DNA of 21,103 nucleotides, from contig DHEX01000102.1 of the NCBI GenBank assembly GCA_002400085.1, forward strand, positions 16,289 through 37,391. Reading direction: 5' to 3'. The position numbers and the translations under genes are program-made. This document shows positions 6,609 to 13,068 of the stretch, piece by piece (within the stretch, counting starts at the first letter, position 1; the number at the start of each line of letters is the position of its first letter). The notes below the pieces were generated by a model that saw only the letters and a program-made list of their open reading frames with translations, had not been told where the DNA came from and made no database searches. The stretch is from Clostridiaceae bacterium UBA4839. Lineage in GTDB: Bacteria; Bacillota; Clostridia; Clostridiales; Caloramatoraceae.

Positions 6609-8381
6609 TTATTCACCCACCTTTTCAATGGCATTAAACTTGCAAACCTGATAGCATAGTCCGCACCCATTGCACATACTTTGATCAATGATAACATGTC
6701 CTTCTTTAAATGATATTGCAGGACAGCCTGTTCTCATACAAGCTTTGCATTCTTTACACTTTTCAAGATCAATTTTGCATTTCATATTTGCTCTTCTTTT
6801 TTGAACTTCCTTAAGAAGTGCACAAGGCTGCTTAGCTATAATTACAAATGGTTCATTAGCGTTATATGCATCTTTTATGGCAGCTTCAGTTTCATCAAGT
6901 TTATATGGATCAACTATTCTTATATTTTCATCTTTAATCCCAACTGCCCTTACAATAGATTCAATACTAATAATTGGAGCTGGTTCTCCCTTTAAAGTTC
7001 TTCCTGTCCCTGGATTATCCTGATGTCCTGTCATTGCAGTAGTCCTATTATCAAGTATGCACATGACAATTGGACTGTTATTATAAACTGCATCAATAAG
7101 CCCCGTAATCCCTGAATGGAAAAATGTAGAATCACCAACAAAACCAAAAATCTTATCATCCCTATTTCCCATCTTTGCTGCCTTTTCAAATCCAATTGCA
7201 GCAGATATTCCGGCGCCCATGCATATTACTGTATCCATTGCATTAAGTGGTGGTTCATCACCTAATGTATAGCAGCCTATATCCCCAGTTATTATAACAT
7301 TCTTTTTTAGCTTACTTAACTTACTTATTGCATAAAAAACTGGTCTATGTGGACATCCTGGGCAAAGCATAGGAGGTCTTGATGGTGCCTTTACATCCAA
7401 TTCATAAGATTTCTTTGGTTCTTCCTTTAAAAGTGCTTTTCTTATTATATCAGGATTTAACTCATCACAGGTTGGAATAAACTCTTTTCCAATACATTGA
7501 ATTCCAAGTGTCTTAACATAGTTTTCAATATATGGGTCATTTTCTTCAATTATATAAACCTTATCAACAGCTTTTGCAAATTTTATTATCATCTTATCTG
7601 GCAGAGGATATGAAAAACCAATTTTCAAATATGAAGCGTTGTCTCCAAATACTTCCTTTGCATATTGGTATGAAATTCCACTTGTTATAATTCCTATTTT
7701 CTTATCTCCCCATTCGATTCTATTTAGGGGACAATTGTTAGAGTATCCTTGAAGCTTCTCAAGTCTTTCTTCAACTTCGGGATGTTTAACTTTTGAATTT
7801 GCTGGTGTCATTATATATTTTTTGGGGTTTTTCACATAAGGTTTAACACCAACTTCAACTCTTTCACCAAGTTCAACTATACTCTTGCTGTGTGATACTC
7901 TTGTTGTAGTCCTAAAAAGTACAGCTGTATCAAACTTTTCACTTATTTCATATGCATATTTTACAAAGTCTTTACATTCCTGACTGTCTGATGGCTCAAC
8001 CATTGCAATTTTTGCATGTGGAGCATATAATCTATTATCCTGTTCATTTTGCGAGCTGTGCATTCCAGGATCATCTGCAGTAACAATTACAAGCCCCCCG
8101 TTTATACCCTCATATGCAATGGTGAAAATAGGATCCGCAGCTACATTCATTCCAACATGTTTCATTGCACAAAGCGACCTTGCACCTGCAATTGCTGCAC
8201 CACATACAACCTCGGTTGCTACCTTTTCATTAGGTGCCCATTCTGCATAAATTTCTTTATATGCTGCTATATTTTCAAGTATCTCGGTGCTTGGTGTCCC
8301 AGGGTAAGCTGCTGCTACTGTACATCCGGCTTCATAGGCTCCCCTGGCAATAGCTTCATTCCCTGACATTATTTTTTTCAT
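6609..8381 (-). CDS. iorA: Indolepyruvate:ferredoxin oxidoreductase, alpha subunit
   Basis: This is the catalytic, thiamine-diphosphate- and iron-sulphur-containing subunit. Order of domains: an N-terminal pyrimidine-binding 2-oxoacid oxidoreductase domain (about 1-180, with AAYPGTPSTEI and TADDPGMHSSQNEQD), a linker domain to about 330, the LCPGCPHRP motif (339-347), a ThDP-binding domain with GDIGCYTLG (366-374) and the GDS...NN signature (416-435), and a C-terminal ferredoxin domain. The ferredoxin region has Cys542, 545, 548, 553 and Cys570, 573, 576, 580, consistent with two [4Fe-4S] clusters. The length of 590 is normal for IorA. Translation starts at an ATG behind GGGGGGT, 14 nt after ptb. 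The substrate range (indole-, phenyl-, 4-hydroxyphenylpyruvate) is family knowledge and cannot be narrowed here. Confidence 0.95.
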   Translation of the reverse strand: MKKIMSGNEAIARGAYEAGCTVAAAYPGTPSTEILENIAAYKEIYAEWAPNEKVATEVVCGAAIAGARSLCAMKHVGMNVAADPIFTIAYEGINGGLVIVTADDPGMHSSQNEQDNRLYAPHAKIAMVEPSDSQECKDFVKYAYEISEKFDTAVLFRTTTRVSHSKSIVELGERVEVGVKPYVKNPKKYIMTPANSKVKHPEVEERLEKLQGYSNNCPLNRIEWGDKKIGIITSGISYQYAKEVFGDNASYLKIGFSYPLPDKMIIKFAKAVDKVYIIEENDPYIENYVKTLGIQCIGKEFIPTCDELNPDIIRKALLKEEPKKSYELDVKAPSRPPMLCPGCPHRPVFYAISKLSKLKKNVIITGDIGCYTLGDEPPLNAMDTVICMGAGISAAIGFEKAAKMGNRDDKIFGFVGDSTFFHSGITGLIDAVYNNSPIVMCILDNRTTAMTGHQDNPGTGRTLKGEPAPIISIESIVRAVGIKDENIRIVDPYKLDETEAAIKDAYNANEPFVIIAKQPCALLKEVQKRRANMKCKIDLEKCKECKACMRTGCPAISFKEGHVIIDQSMCNGCGLCYQVCKFNAIEKVGE

Positions 8382-8395
8382 TTAATTACCCCCCA

Positions 8396-9301
8396 TTATT
8401 TTAAATTTGCCACAATACTTCCAAGTGCTATTGAATATAATTTGGATTCATGGGTATCTGCTCTTGAGACTAAAACAATAGGGCATTTTGCTCCCATTAT
8501 AACTCCTGCCGATTTAGCCATTGCAAAATAAGTCAAAGATTTCCCTAATAAGTTTCCTGCTTCAATATTAGGAACTAAAAGAATATCTGCCTCCCCAGCT
8601 ACAGGGCTATCAATGCCTTTGCGTTTAGCTGCTTCTTTTGAAACTGCGTTATCAAGTGCTAAAGGTCCATCAATTATGCAATCTCTAATCTGGCCTCTTT
8701 CACACATCTTGGTAAGTGCTGCTGCATCAAGAGTTGCTTGCATATCAGGATTTACAACTTCAACAGCACAAAGAGGTGCAACACGAGGTGAATTTATGCC
8801 CAAAGCTTTTGTAACTTTAACTGCATTGTTTATTATCTGAACTTTCTGAGTTAAATCAGGATTAGTTACCATTCCACCATCGGTTAAAAATAATAACTTA
8901 TGATAGGTTGGAACACTATAAACCATAACATGGCTTAAAAGTCCACCACCCCTTAACCCAATTTCCTTATCAAGTACAGCTCTTAAAAGATCTGCAGTTG
9001 GAACTTGCCCTTTCATAAGGAAATCCGCCTTGCCGCTGGATACAAGTGAAACTGCTGTCCTTACGGCTTCAAGTTTTGACTTAACGTCCACTATTTCATA
9101 ACAATTTAAATCAATAGAAGCTGCTCTTGCTATTTTCTCAATTTTACTCTTATCGCCCACCAAAGTTGCCTCAATTATACCAAGCTTTCTTCCCTCATCC
9201 ACAGCAATCAAAACCTCATCATCCTCAGCCGCTGCCACAGAAAGCCTCATTTTGCGTCCACTTTTTGCCATCTTCATCATAGCATCAAAATCCTTCATCA
9301 T
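8396..9301 (-). CDS. ptb: Phosphate butyryltransferase-family acyl-CoA phosphotransferase
   Basis: Members exchange CoA for phosphate on short acyl-CoAs (butyryl-CoA to butyryl-phosphate), feeding a kinase that makes ATP. The 301 residues equal the length of clostridial Ptb and share its landmarks: ADFLMKGQV, LRGGGLLSHVMVY, APLCAVEVVNPDM, LDAAALTKM, ICDGPLAL-like IIDGPLALDNA and VLVSRADTHESK. It leads a three-gene operon with iorA and iorB, which argues that its physiological substrate here may be an aryl-acetyl-CoA (indole-, phenyl- or hydroxyphenyl-acetyl-CoA) rather than butyryl-CoA. That is inference. No butyrate kinase gene is in the window. The start has a GGGGGG ribosome site; the second codon is also ATG, so initiation could be at either. 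Confidence 0.92.
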   Translation of the reverse strand: MMKDFDAMMKMAKSGRKMRLSVAAAEDDEVLIAVDEGRKLGIIEATLVGDKSKIEKIARAASIDLNCYEIVDVKSKLEAVRTAVSLVSSGKADFLMKGQVPTADLLRAVLDKEIGLRGGGLLSHVMVYSVPTYHKLLFLTDGGMVTNPDLTQKVQIINNAVKVTKALGINSPRVAPLCAVEVVNPDMQATLDAAALTKMCERGQIRDCIIDGPLALDNAVSKEAAKRKGIDSPVAGEADILLVPNIEAGNLLGKSLTYFAMAKSAGVIMGAKCPIVLVSRADTHESKLYSIALGSIVANLK

Positions 9302-9330
9302 AGTTGTCCCCCCTTTTCAATTAATTGCAT

Positions 9331-9359
9331 ATTTTAAACTGTATTTACACTCTTGTCTA
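9331..9359 (-). promoter_or_regulatory. Probable sigma-A promoter of ptb-iorA-iorB
   Basis: Read on the minus strand, TAGACA (9354-9359) and TAAAAT (9331-9336) are 17 bp apart, placing transcription start about 20-25 nt upstream of the ptb ATG. If it is the only promoter, the structured repeats at 9381-9600 are not in the ptb leader; if transcription also starts upstream or reads through from glnA, they are. Confidence 0.5.
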
Positions 9360-9380
9360 AAATATTCTATACCACATATT

Positions 9381-9460
9381 TTATCCGATGGCTACCATCC
9401 GTAATATCCCGCTTAAGGCGGGAAATAACGGCTGCTACGCCCCTGGATCGGCTCTTCTAA
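9381..9460 (-). repeat. Structured tandem repeat, copy A
   Basis: This is an 80-bp GC-richer unit nearly identical to 9520-9600. Read leftward it runs CTTAGAAGAGCC, then GGGGCGTAGCAG, then an interrupted palindrome around GCTTAAGG/GGCGGG, then the small hairpin GATGG-TAG-CCATC, then GGATAA. Unlike copy B it lacks the 3' strand that could close the unit. Its palindrome is less perfect than in copy B. Confidence 0.8.
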
Positions 9461-9519
9461 GACTCAGATGGAGGAGAGTATTACTTATAAGCAAGCTCCA
9501 CCTGAATCTAAGAATCGCC
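9450..9519 (-). repeat. 24-bp imperfect hairpin joining the two repeat copies
   Basis: Positions 9450-9473 are complementary to 9496-9519 at 19 of 24 positions, several of the exceptions being wobble pairs in RNA, with a 22-nt loop. The stem shares one strand with copy A's 5' end and the other with sequence that could instead close copy B. Confidence 0.75.
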
Positions 9520-9600
9520 TTATCAGATGGCTACCATCCGTAATACCCCGCTTAAGCGGGGGTATTACGACTGCTACGCCCCCTTAAAGGCTCTTTCTAA
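9520..9600 (-). repeat. Structured tandem repeat, copy B, starting at the glnA stop codon
   Basis: This 81-bp copy has a strong palindrome, CGTAATACCCC then GCTTAAG then CGGGG-g-TATTACG (9540-9569), and the hairpin GATGG-TAG-CCATC (about 9526-9538). Homology with copy A reaches the bases of the glnA TAG stop, so the glnA reading frame ends inside the repeat. It may serve as a 3'-end structure for glnA mRNA, although no T-run follows the palindrome. Confidence 0.8.
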
Positions 9601-11027
9601 GCATCAAAATACATACTGTATTCTATAGGTGATGGTATAGGCAAAATCTTAACAACTTCATTTTTATATTTATAATTAACCCAGTTATCTATAAAGCCTT
9701 TATCAAAAACTCCACCTTTTAATAAGTACTCATAATCATTTTGAAGTGCAATAAGTGCTTCTTCTAGTGATTTTGGAAGAGCTTTTATCTTTGCTTTTTC
9801 TTTTTCTGGAAGCTCAAATACATTTACATCATAAGGTCCAAAACCTTCATCAGTAGGATTAATCCTATTTACAATTCCGTCAAGGCCTGCCATTAATAGT
9901 GCTGAAAATGCTATGTATGGATTCATAGTTCCATCTGAAGGTCTAAATTCAAATCTTTTTTCCTCTGGTTTAGTTGCATAGCCTGGAATCCTTATTACAG
10001 CAGTTCTATTTGCTGTACCAAAGCATATAGAAACTGGTGCTTCAAATCCGGGTACTAATCTTTTATATGAATTAGTGCTTGGATTTGTAAATGCTAAAAG
10101 TGATGGTGAATGTTTTAAAACACCCCCAATAAAATAAAGTGCATCCTGGCTTAACCCTGAATATCCTTTTTCATCGTAAAATACATTTTTACCATTTTTC
10201 CTTAGCATCATATGAACATGCATTCCACTGCCAGCTTCACCATATAACGGTTTTGGCATAAAAGTTGCTGTCTTTCCATAAAGCATTGAAGTATTCTTAA
10301 TAATATATTTAATCATTAATGTTCTATCTGCCATTTCAGATAATTTACCAAGTTCAACTTCAATTTCAAGCTGTCCTGCTGCACCAACCTCATGGTGATG
10401 GTATTTTACTGGTATGCCTACATCTTCAAGTTTAAGCACCATTTCTGATCTTAAATCATTTGTAATGTCATGAGGAAGTGCTGCATGGTATCCTCCCTGA
10501 AAAGGAACTTTATATCCTTGATTGTTTTCCTTATTATTTGTATTCCAAGGTGCTTGTACAGAATCGATAAAAACTTCTTGGTGATTATGTTGAATTTCAT
10601 AACTTATATTGTCAAAAACATAAAATTCAAATTCTGGTCCTACTAAAAACTCATCAGCAATCTTAAGGCTCTGCATATATTGTTCAGCTTTTTCAGTTAT
10701 AAACCTTGGGTCCCCTTCGAACCTTTTTTTATTATTACCAATTTCATATATGTTTGCTATCATGCTTAAAGTTGGTATATTGCAAAATGTATCAACAAAA
10801 GCTGTTGACATATCTGGAATAAATACCATGTCACTTTTTTCAACCACAGCATAGCCATAGCTAGAGCCGTCAAATCCTATTCCTTCCTTAAAAATATTTT
10901 CATTTAACCTTGTAACAGGTATAGATAAGTGCTTCCACTGCCCTGTTAACGTAATCATTTTAAAGTCAATAATCTTGATGTCGTTTTTCTTTACAAAGTT
11001 TTCTAATTCTTGATAATTATTAAACAT
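9597..11027 (-). CDS. glnA: Glutamine synthetase, type I
   Basis: This dodecameric enzyme condenses glutamate and ammonia with ATP to glutamine. Visible type I landmarks, numbered from the start I choose: FDGSS (52-56), metal-binding GPEFEFYVF (130-138), HHEVGAAGQLE (211-221), KTATFMPKP (252-260), GSGMHVH (266-272), NRTAVIRIP (340-348) and C-terminal PIEYSMYF. The residue corresponding to the adenylylated tyrosine of enterobacterial enzymes is phenylalanine (NVFELP, Phe404), so adenylylation is not expected. The reading frame is open to 11108, but a strong promoter (11065-11093) lies inside that extension, so translation must start downstream. The ATG at 11027 has GGGGG 11 nt upstream and gives 476 residues; the ATG at 11036 is the alternative. 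An operator-like palindrome at the transcription start suggests repressor control. Confidence 0.93.
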   Translation of the reverse strand: MFNNYQELENFVKKNDIKIIDFKMITLTGQWKHLSIPVTRLNENIFKEGIGFDGSSYGYAVVEKSDMVFIPDMSTAFVDTFCNIPTLSMIANIYEIGNNKKRFEGDPRFITEKAEQYMQSLKIADEFLVGPEFEFYVFDNISYEIQHNHQEVFIDSVQAPWNTNNKENNQGYKVPFQGGYHAALPHDITNDLRSEMVLKLEDVGIPVKYHHHEVGAAGQLEIEVELGKLSEMADRTLMIKYIIKNTSMLYGKTATFMPKPLYGEAGSGMHVHMMLRKNGKNVFYDEKGYSGLSQDALYFIGGVLKHSPSLLAFTNPSTNSYKRLVPGFEAPVSICFGTANRTAVIRIPGYATKPEEKRFEFRPSDGTMNPYIAFSALLMAGLDGIVNRINPTDEGFGPYDVNVFELPEKEKAKIKALPKSLEEALIALQNDYEYLLKGGVFDKGFIDNWVNYKYKNEVVKILPIPSPIEYSMYFDA

Positions 11028-11048
11028 TTTTTCCATCGCCCCCATATG

Positions 11049-11062
11049 AATTGTATACAATT
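11049..11062. promoter_or_regulatory. Operator-like perfect palindrome at the glnA transcription start
   Basis: AATTGTATACAATT is a perfect 14-bp palindrome beginning 2 bp downstream of the glnA -10 box, over the expected start of transcription. Its core TTGTATACAA resembles operators of GntR/FadR-family repressors. It does not resemble the GlnR/TnrA-type TGTNA-N7-TNACA site. A bound protein would block initiation. Confidence 0.6.
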
Positions 11063-11064
11063 TT

Positions 11065-11093
11065 AGTATAATTCTAATAATTCGAAAGGTCAA
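11065..11093 (-). promoter_or_regulatory. Sigma-A promoter of glnA
   Basis: On the minus strand TTGACC (11088-11093) and TATACT (11065-11070) are exactly 17 bp apart, putting the start of transcription near 11058, about 30 nt ahead of the chosen ATG. This short leader rules out the longest reading of the gene. Confidence 0.8.
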
Positions 11094-11160
11094 CATATAA
11101 GCTTTCATTTAGGTGCCAGCCTCTTGACATCTGACATTTAAAATCATTAATGAACAAATT

Positions 11161-11250
11161 ACAGCGGAGATAAGAAAAATATATGGAATGAGCGAACATC
11201 TTTGCAAACGGAAAAGTGAATGGAATATATTTTTCTTATCGCAGCGGTGT
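11161..11250. repeat. Imperfect palindromic repeat with 16-bp perfect stem
   Basis: GATAAGAAAAATATAT (11169-11184) pairs perfectly with ATATATTTTTCTTATC (11225-11240) around a 40-nt loop, flanked by CAGCGG on both sides in the same orientation. The left 33 bp (11161-11193) recur at 16409-16440 with 28 matching positions, so it belongs to a dispersed family. It lies between the glnA promoter and the 3' end of the phosphodiesterase gene. The rest of 11094-11326 shows no gene. Confidence 0.65.
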
Positions 11251-11326
11251 ATTAAATCTAAATTACGAATAAAACACAAGTTCCACTCGTCACAACAATT
11301 GAAAAATATTATACAGCAAATTGAAG

Positions 11327-11872
11327 TTACAAATAATACCTTTCAATAGTATTTCCATTATTTACATTTATAAATTTAATTTCACCATCTTCAAACACTG
11401 CAATAGATGGTATTCCATCGCCCTTAGGTACAGAAGGACTTCCTGGATTAACCATCAAAGTTTCAAAGTACGGCTCGCACTTTCTGATATGTGTGTGGCC
11501 AGTAACCATAATATCTGCCTTATAAATTCTTGCAATATTTTTAATCTTATCCTCTTCAATTTCACCATGCATTACTACAAATCTTATATTATCTTTTTCA
11601 TAAATAATAATTGGAGAAAAAACTGGGAGAGATAGTACCGCCATGTCCACATCTGCATCACAATTTCCTCTGCTAATAAGCATAGGAATTTTACAGTTCT
11701 TTATTTCTTCTGCAAGTTTTTGAGGATCATATCCTTCTAAAATAGGATTTCTTGGCCCATGATATAATATGTCACCGGCACATAAGATCATATCAGAGCC
11801 TTTTAAAATATTAATTGCCTTTTTAAATTGCTCAGGATATCCATGTAAATCACTTATTATACCAATTTTCAT
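11327..11872 (-). CDS. YfcE/MJ0936-type metallophosphoesterase
   Basis: This small cytoplasmic phosphodiesterase of 181 residues has a full calcineurin-like metal site: SDLHG (Asp8, His10), CAGDIL, RGNCD, VMHGE and the C-terminal TGHTH. Family members such as YfcE hydrolyse model phosphodiesters with Mn2+; the natural substrate is unknown. Length and motif spacing are standard. The ATG follows AGGAGG at good spacing. It stands alone, divergent from the CotF-type genes, with its own promoter (11911-11939). No clear terminator follows; the palindromic repeat at 11161-11250 is the only structure downstream. Confidence 0.9.
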   Translation of the reverse strand: MKIGIISDLHGYPEQFKKAINILKGSDMILCAGDILYHGPRNPILEGYDPQKLAEEIKNCKIPMLISRGNCDADVDMAVLSLPVFSPIIIYEKDNIRFVVMHGEIEEDKIKNIARIYKADIMVTGHTHIRKCEPYFETLMVNPGSPSVPKGDGIPSIAVFEDGEIKFINVNNGNTIERYYL

Positions 11873-11910
11873 TGCTATAACCTCCTAAGAATAATTTTTA
11901 GTCGACACCA

Positions 11911-11939
11911 ATTATATAATTACTTCTATGATTAGTAAA
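11911..11939 (-). promoter_or_regulatory. Sigma-A promoter of the metallophosphoesterase gene
   Basis: Read leftward, TTTACT (11934-11939) and a perfect TATAAT (11911-11916) are 17 bp apart, about 40 bp ahead of the start codon. Confidence 0.65.
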
Positions 11940-12037
11940 TAGAGTCCTTTACCCTATAGCATATTATTCCACATATATTTTTTTCATTATTGCTAATAAT
12001 AACATAGGTAAATTATTTTTTTGAGGAGGCTTATAAA

Positions 12038-12247
12038 ATGATGAATGCAGGAAATAAACAAATCGAAAGCAACAATCTAAAAGTAATTAAAGATCAACTT
12101 GCATATGAATCTTTAATGAACAAAAAATTTAATGAATATGGAGAGATGTGCAGTGACCCGCAAATCAAATCCCTTTGCAGTCAATCAAGTGGGGTTCACA
12201 AACAAAACTTTACCAATTTAAAAACCTACCTTGATTCCCATCAATAA
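12038..12247 (+). CDS. Small CotF-like spore-associated protein
   Basis: This 69-residue, helical, soluble protein carries no signal peptide. Its pattern (QLAYESLMNKKFNEYGEMCSD followed by SLCSQSSGVHKQNF) resembles the helical hairpin of small clostridial coat F-type proteins, which typically come in adjacent pairs. A strong GAGGAGG lies 8 nt before the first of two ATG codons. It is followed after 25 bp by a second CotF-type gene, so the two are surely co-transcribed. Upstream, CATATATT at 11972-11979 resembles a sigma-E/K -10 box but has no convincing -35, so sporulation control is inferred from family only. Confidence 0.72.
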   Translation: MMNAGNKQIESNNLKVIKDQLAYESLMNKKFNEYGEMCSDPQIKSLCSQSSGVHKQNFTNLKTYLDSHQ

Positions 12248-12272
12248 AAAATAAAATGGAGGCGTAATAATT

Positions 12273-12560
12273 ATGAATAATGTAAGAGGTACTACAGGAC
12301 TTACTGATAAGGACATTTTACAAGATTTGCTGACAACAGAAAAGCAGGTTGTTTCTTCTTATAGTACAGGAATAACTGAAACTTCCTGTCCAAACCTTAG
12401 AAATACCCTAATAGATAATTTTAAGAGTGCCCAGGATACACAATATAAAATATTTGATACTATGAGACAAAAAGGTTGGTATCAAACAAAAGATGCCCCT
12501 GATAATGAAGTTCAACAGCTTAAAACAGAATCCAGCCAAATGATGCAGGAGTTGAAATAA
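12273..12560 (+). CDS. CotF-family spore coat protein
   Basis: This is a 95-residue protein with the coat F domain pattern: TDKDILQDLLTTEKQVVSSY, TSCPNLRNTL, and a C-terminal DTMRQKGWYQTKDA. In the family these form a four-helix, ferritin-like fold associated with the spore coat. It has its own GGAGG ribosome site and follows the smaller paralogue by 25 bp. The gene ends at a hairpin terminator shared with the convergent DUF523 gene. The presence of this pair supports a spore-forming host. A structural or stress role outside the spore is possible. Confidence 0.85.
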   Translation: MNNVRGTTGLTDKDILQDLLTTEKQVVSSYSTGITETSCPNLRNTLIDNFKSAQDTQYKIFDTMRQKGWYQTKDAPDNEVQQLKTESSQMMQELK

Positions 12561-12572
12561 TTTAAAAAAGAG

Positions 12573-12614
12573 CTGCTGCAAAAACTGAAATTCATTTTGC
12601 AGCAGTTTCCTTTT
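12573..12614. terminator. Bidirectional intrinsic terminator
   Basis: CTGCTGCAAAA (12573-12583) pairs perfectly with TTTTGCAGCAG (12595-12605). T-rich tails follow on both strands (TTTCCTTTTT rightward, CTCTTTTTT leftward). It ends the CotF-type operon and also the convergent mutS2-DUF523 unit; one arm encodes the last Ala-Ala-Lys codons of the DUF523 protein. Confidence 0.85.
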
Positions 12615-13059
12615 TAATTATTTCCAGGATTTTTTCATCAGCTTCATTTAGAACCTTTATACCATTTTCTAAAAAAAGCTGAGCTGTAACCCCATTTCCT
12701 TCTACTATTTTCCCTGTAAAAGTCCCATCATAAATCTTCCCTAGTCCGCAGGATGGGCTTTTTGCTTTTAAAATTGCAATATGGCATCCCTTTTCTTTTG
12801 CAATCTCAAGGGCGGATTTTGCTCCCTTCTTATATTCCTTTGTTACATCTATCCCTTTTTTGTTAACTACCCTTACTGCTCCCTCTTCGCTTTTTATTAT
12901 TTCAGAAGGGCTTCTTGGAGTTTCTAATCCCCCAAGCTGTTCTGGGCAAATTAAAACTGCTTTTCCTTCTTTAAATAGTTCATATATGGCTTCATTAAAA
13001 TTGTTTCCTCCATTATATTTGCAATTAACACCACAAAGACAAGCACTGACTGCTATCAT
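12592..13059 (-). CDS. DUF523 family protein
   Basis: This 155-residue protein is a stand-alone DUF523 member, recognised by the N-terminal VSACLCGVNCKYNGGNN, CPEQLGGLETPR and the central KAKSPSCGLGKIYDGTF. The conserved cysteines (near residues 7, 9, 13, 38 and the SPSCG cysteine) suggest metal or cluster binding, but the biochemical role of the family is not established. It starts 9 nt after mutS2 with GGAGAG lying over the mutS2 stop codon, so it is translated from the mutS2 transcript. The 3' end overlaps the terminator stem. Confidence 0.9.
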   Translation of the reverse strand: MIAVSACLCGVNCKYNGGNNFNEAIYELFKEGKAVLICPEQLGGLETPRSPSEIIKSEEGAVRVVNKKGIDVTKEYKKGAKSALEIAKEKGCHIAILKAKSPSCGLGKIYDGTFTGKIVEGNGVTAQLFLENGIKVLNEADEKILEIIKKETAAK

Positions 13060-13068
13060 AAAACTCTC

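Noticed and set aside
6608..6697. A 30-residue N-terminal extension of IorB
   Set aside because: It overlaps iorA out of frame; the ATG at 6607 has a ribosome site and begins at the conserved family start.
11028..11108. An N-terminal extension of glutamine synthetase from 11108
   Set aside because: A TTGACC-17-TATACT promoter lies inside it, so this part would not be transcribed; the extension also has no counterpart in the family.
11124..11152. TTGACA-17-TTAATG as a rightward promoter
   Set aside because: The -10 is poor and nothing in sense orientation follows it before 12038.
11951..11979. Sigma-E/K-like promoter for the CotF-type genes (ACC, then CATATATT)
   Set aside because: The -10 is suggestive but the -35 and spacing are too weak to call.
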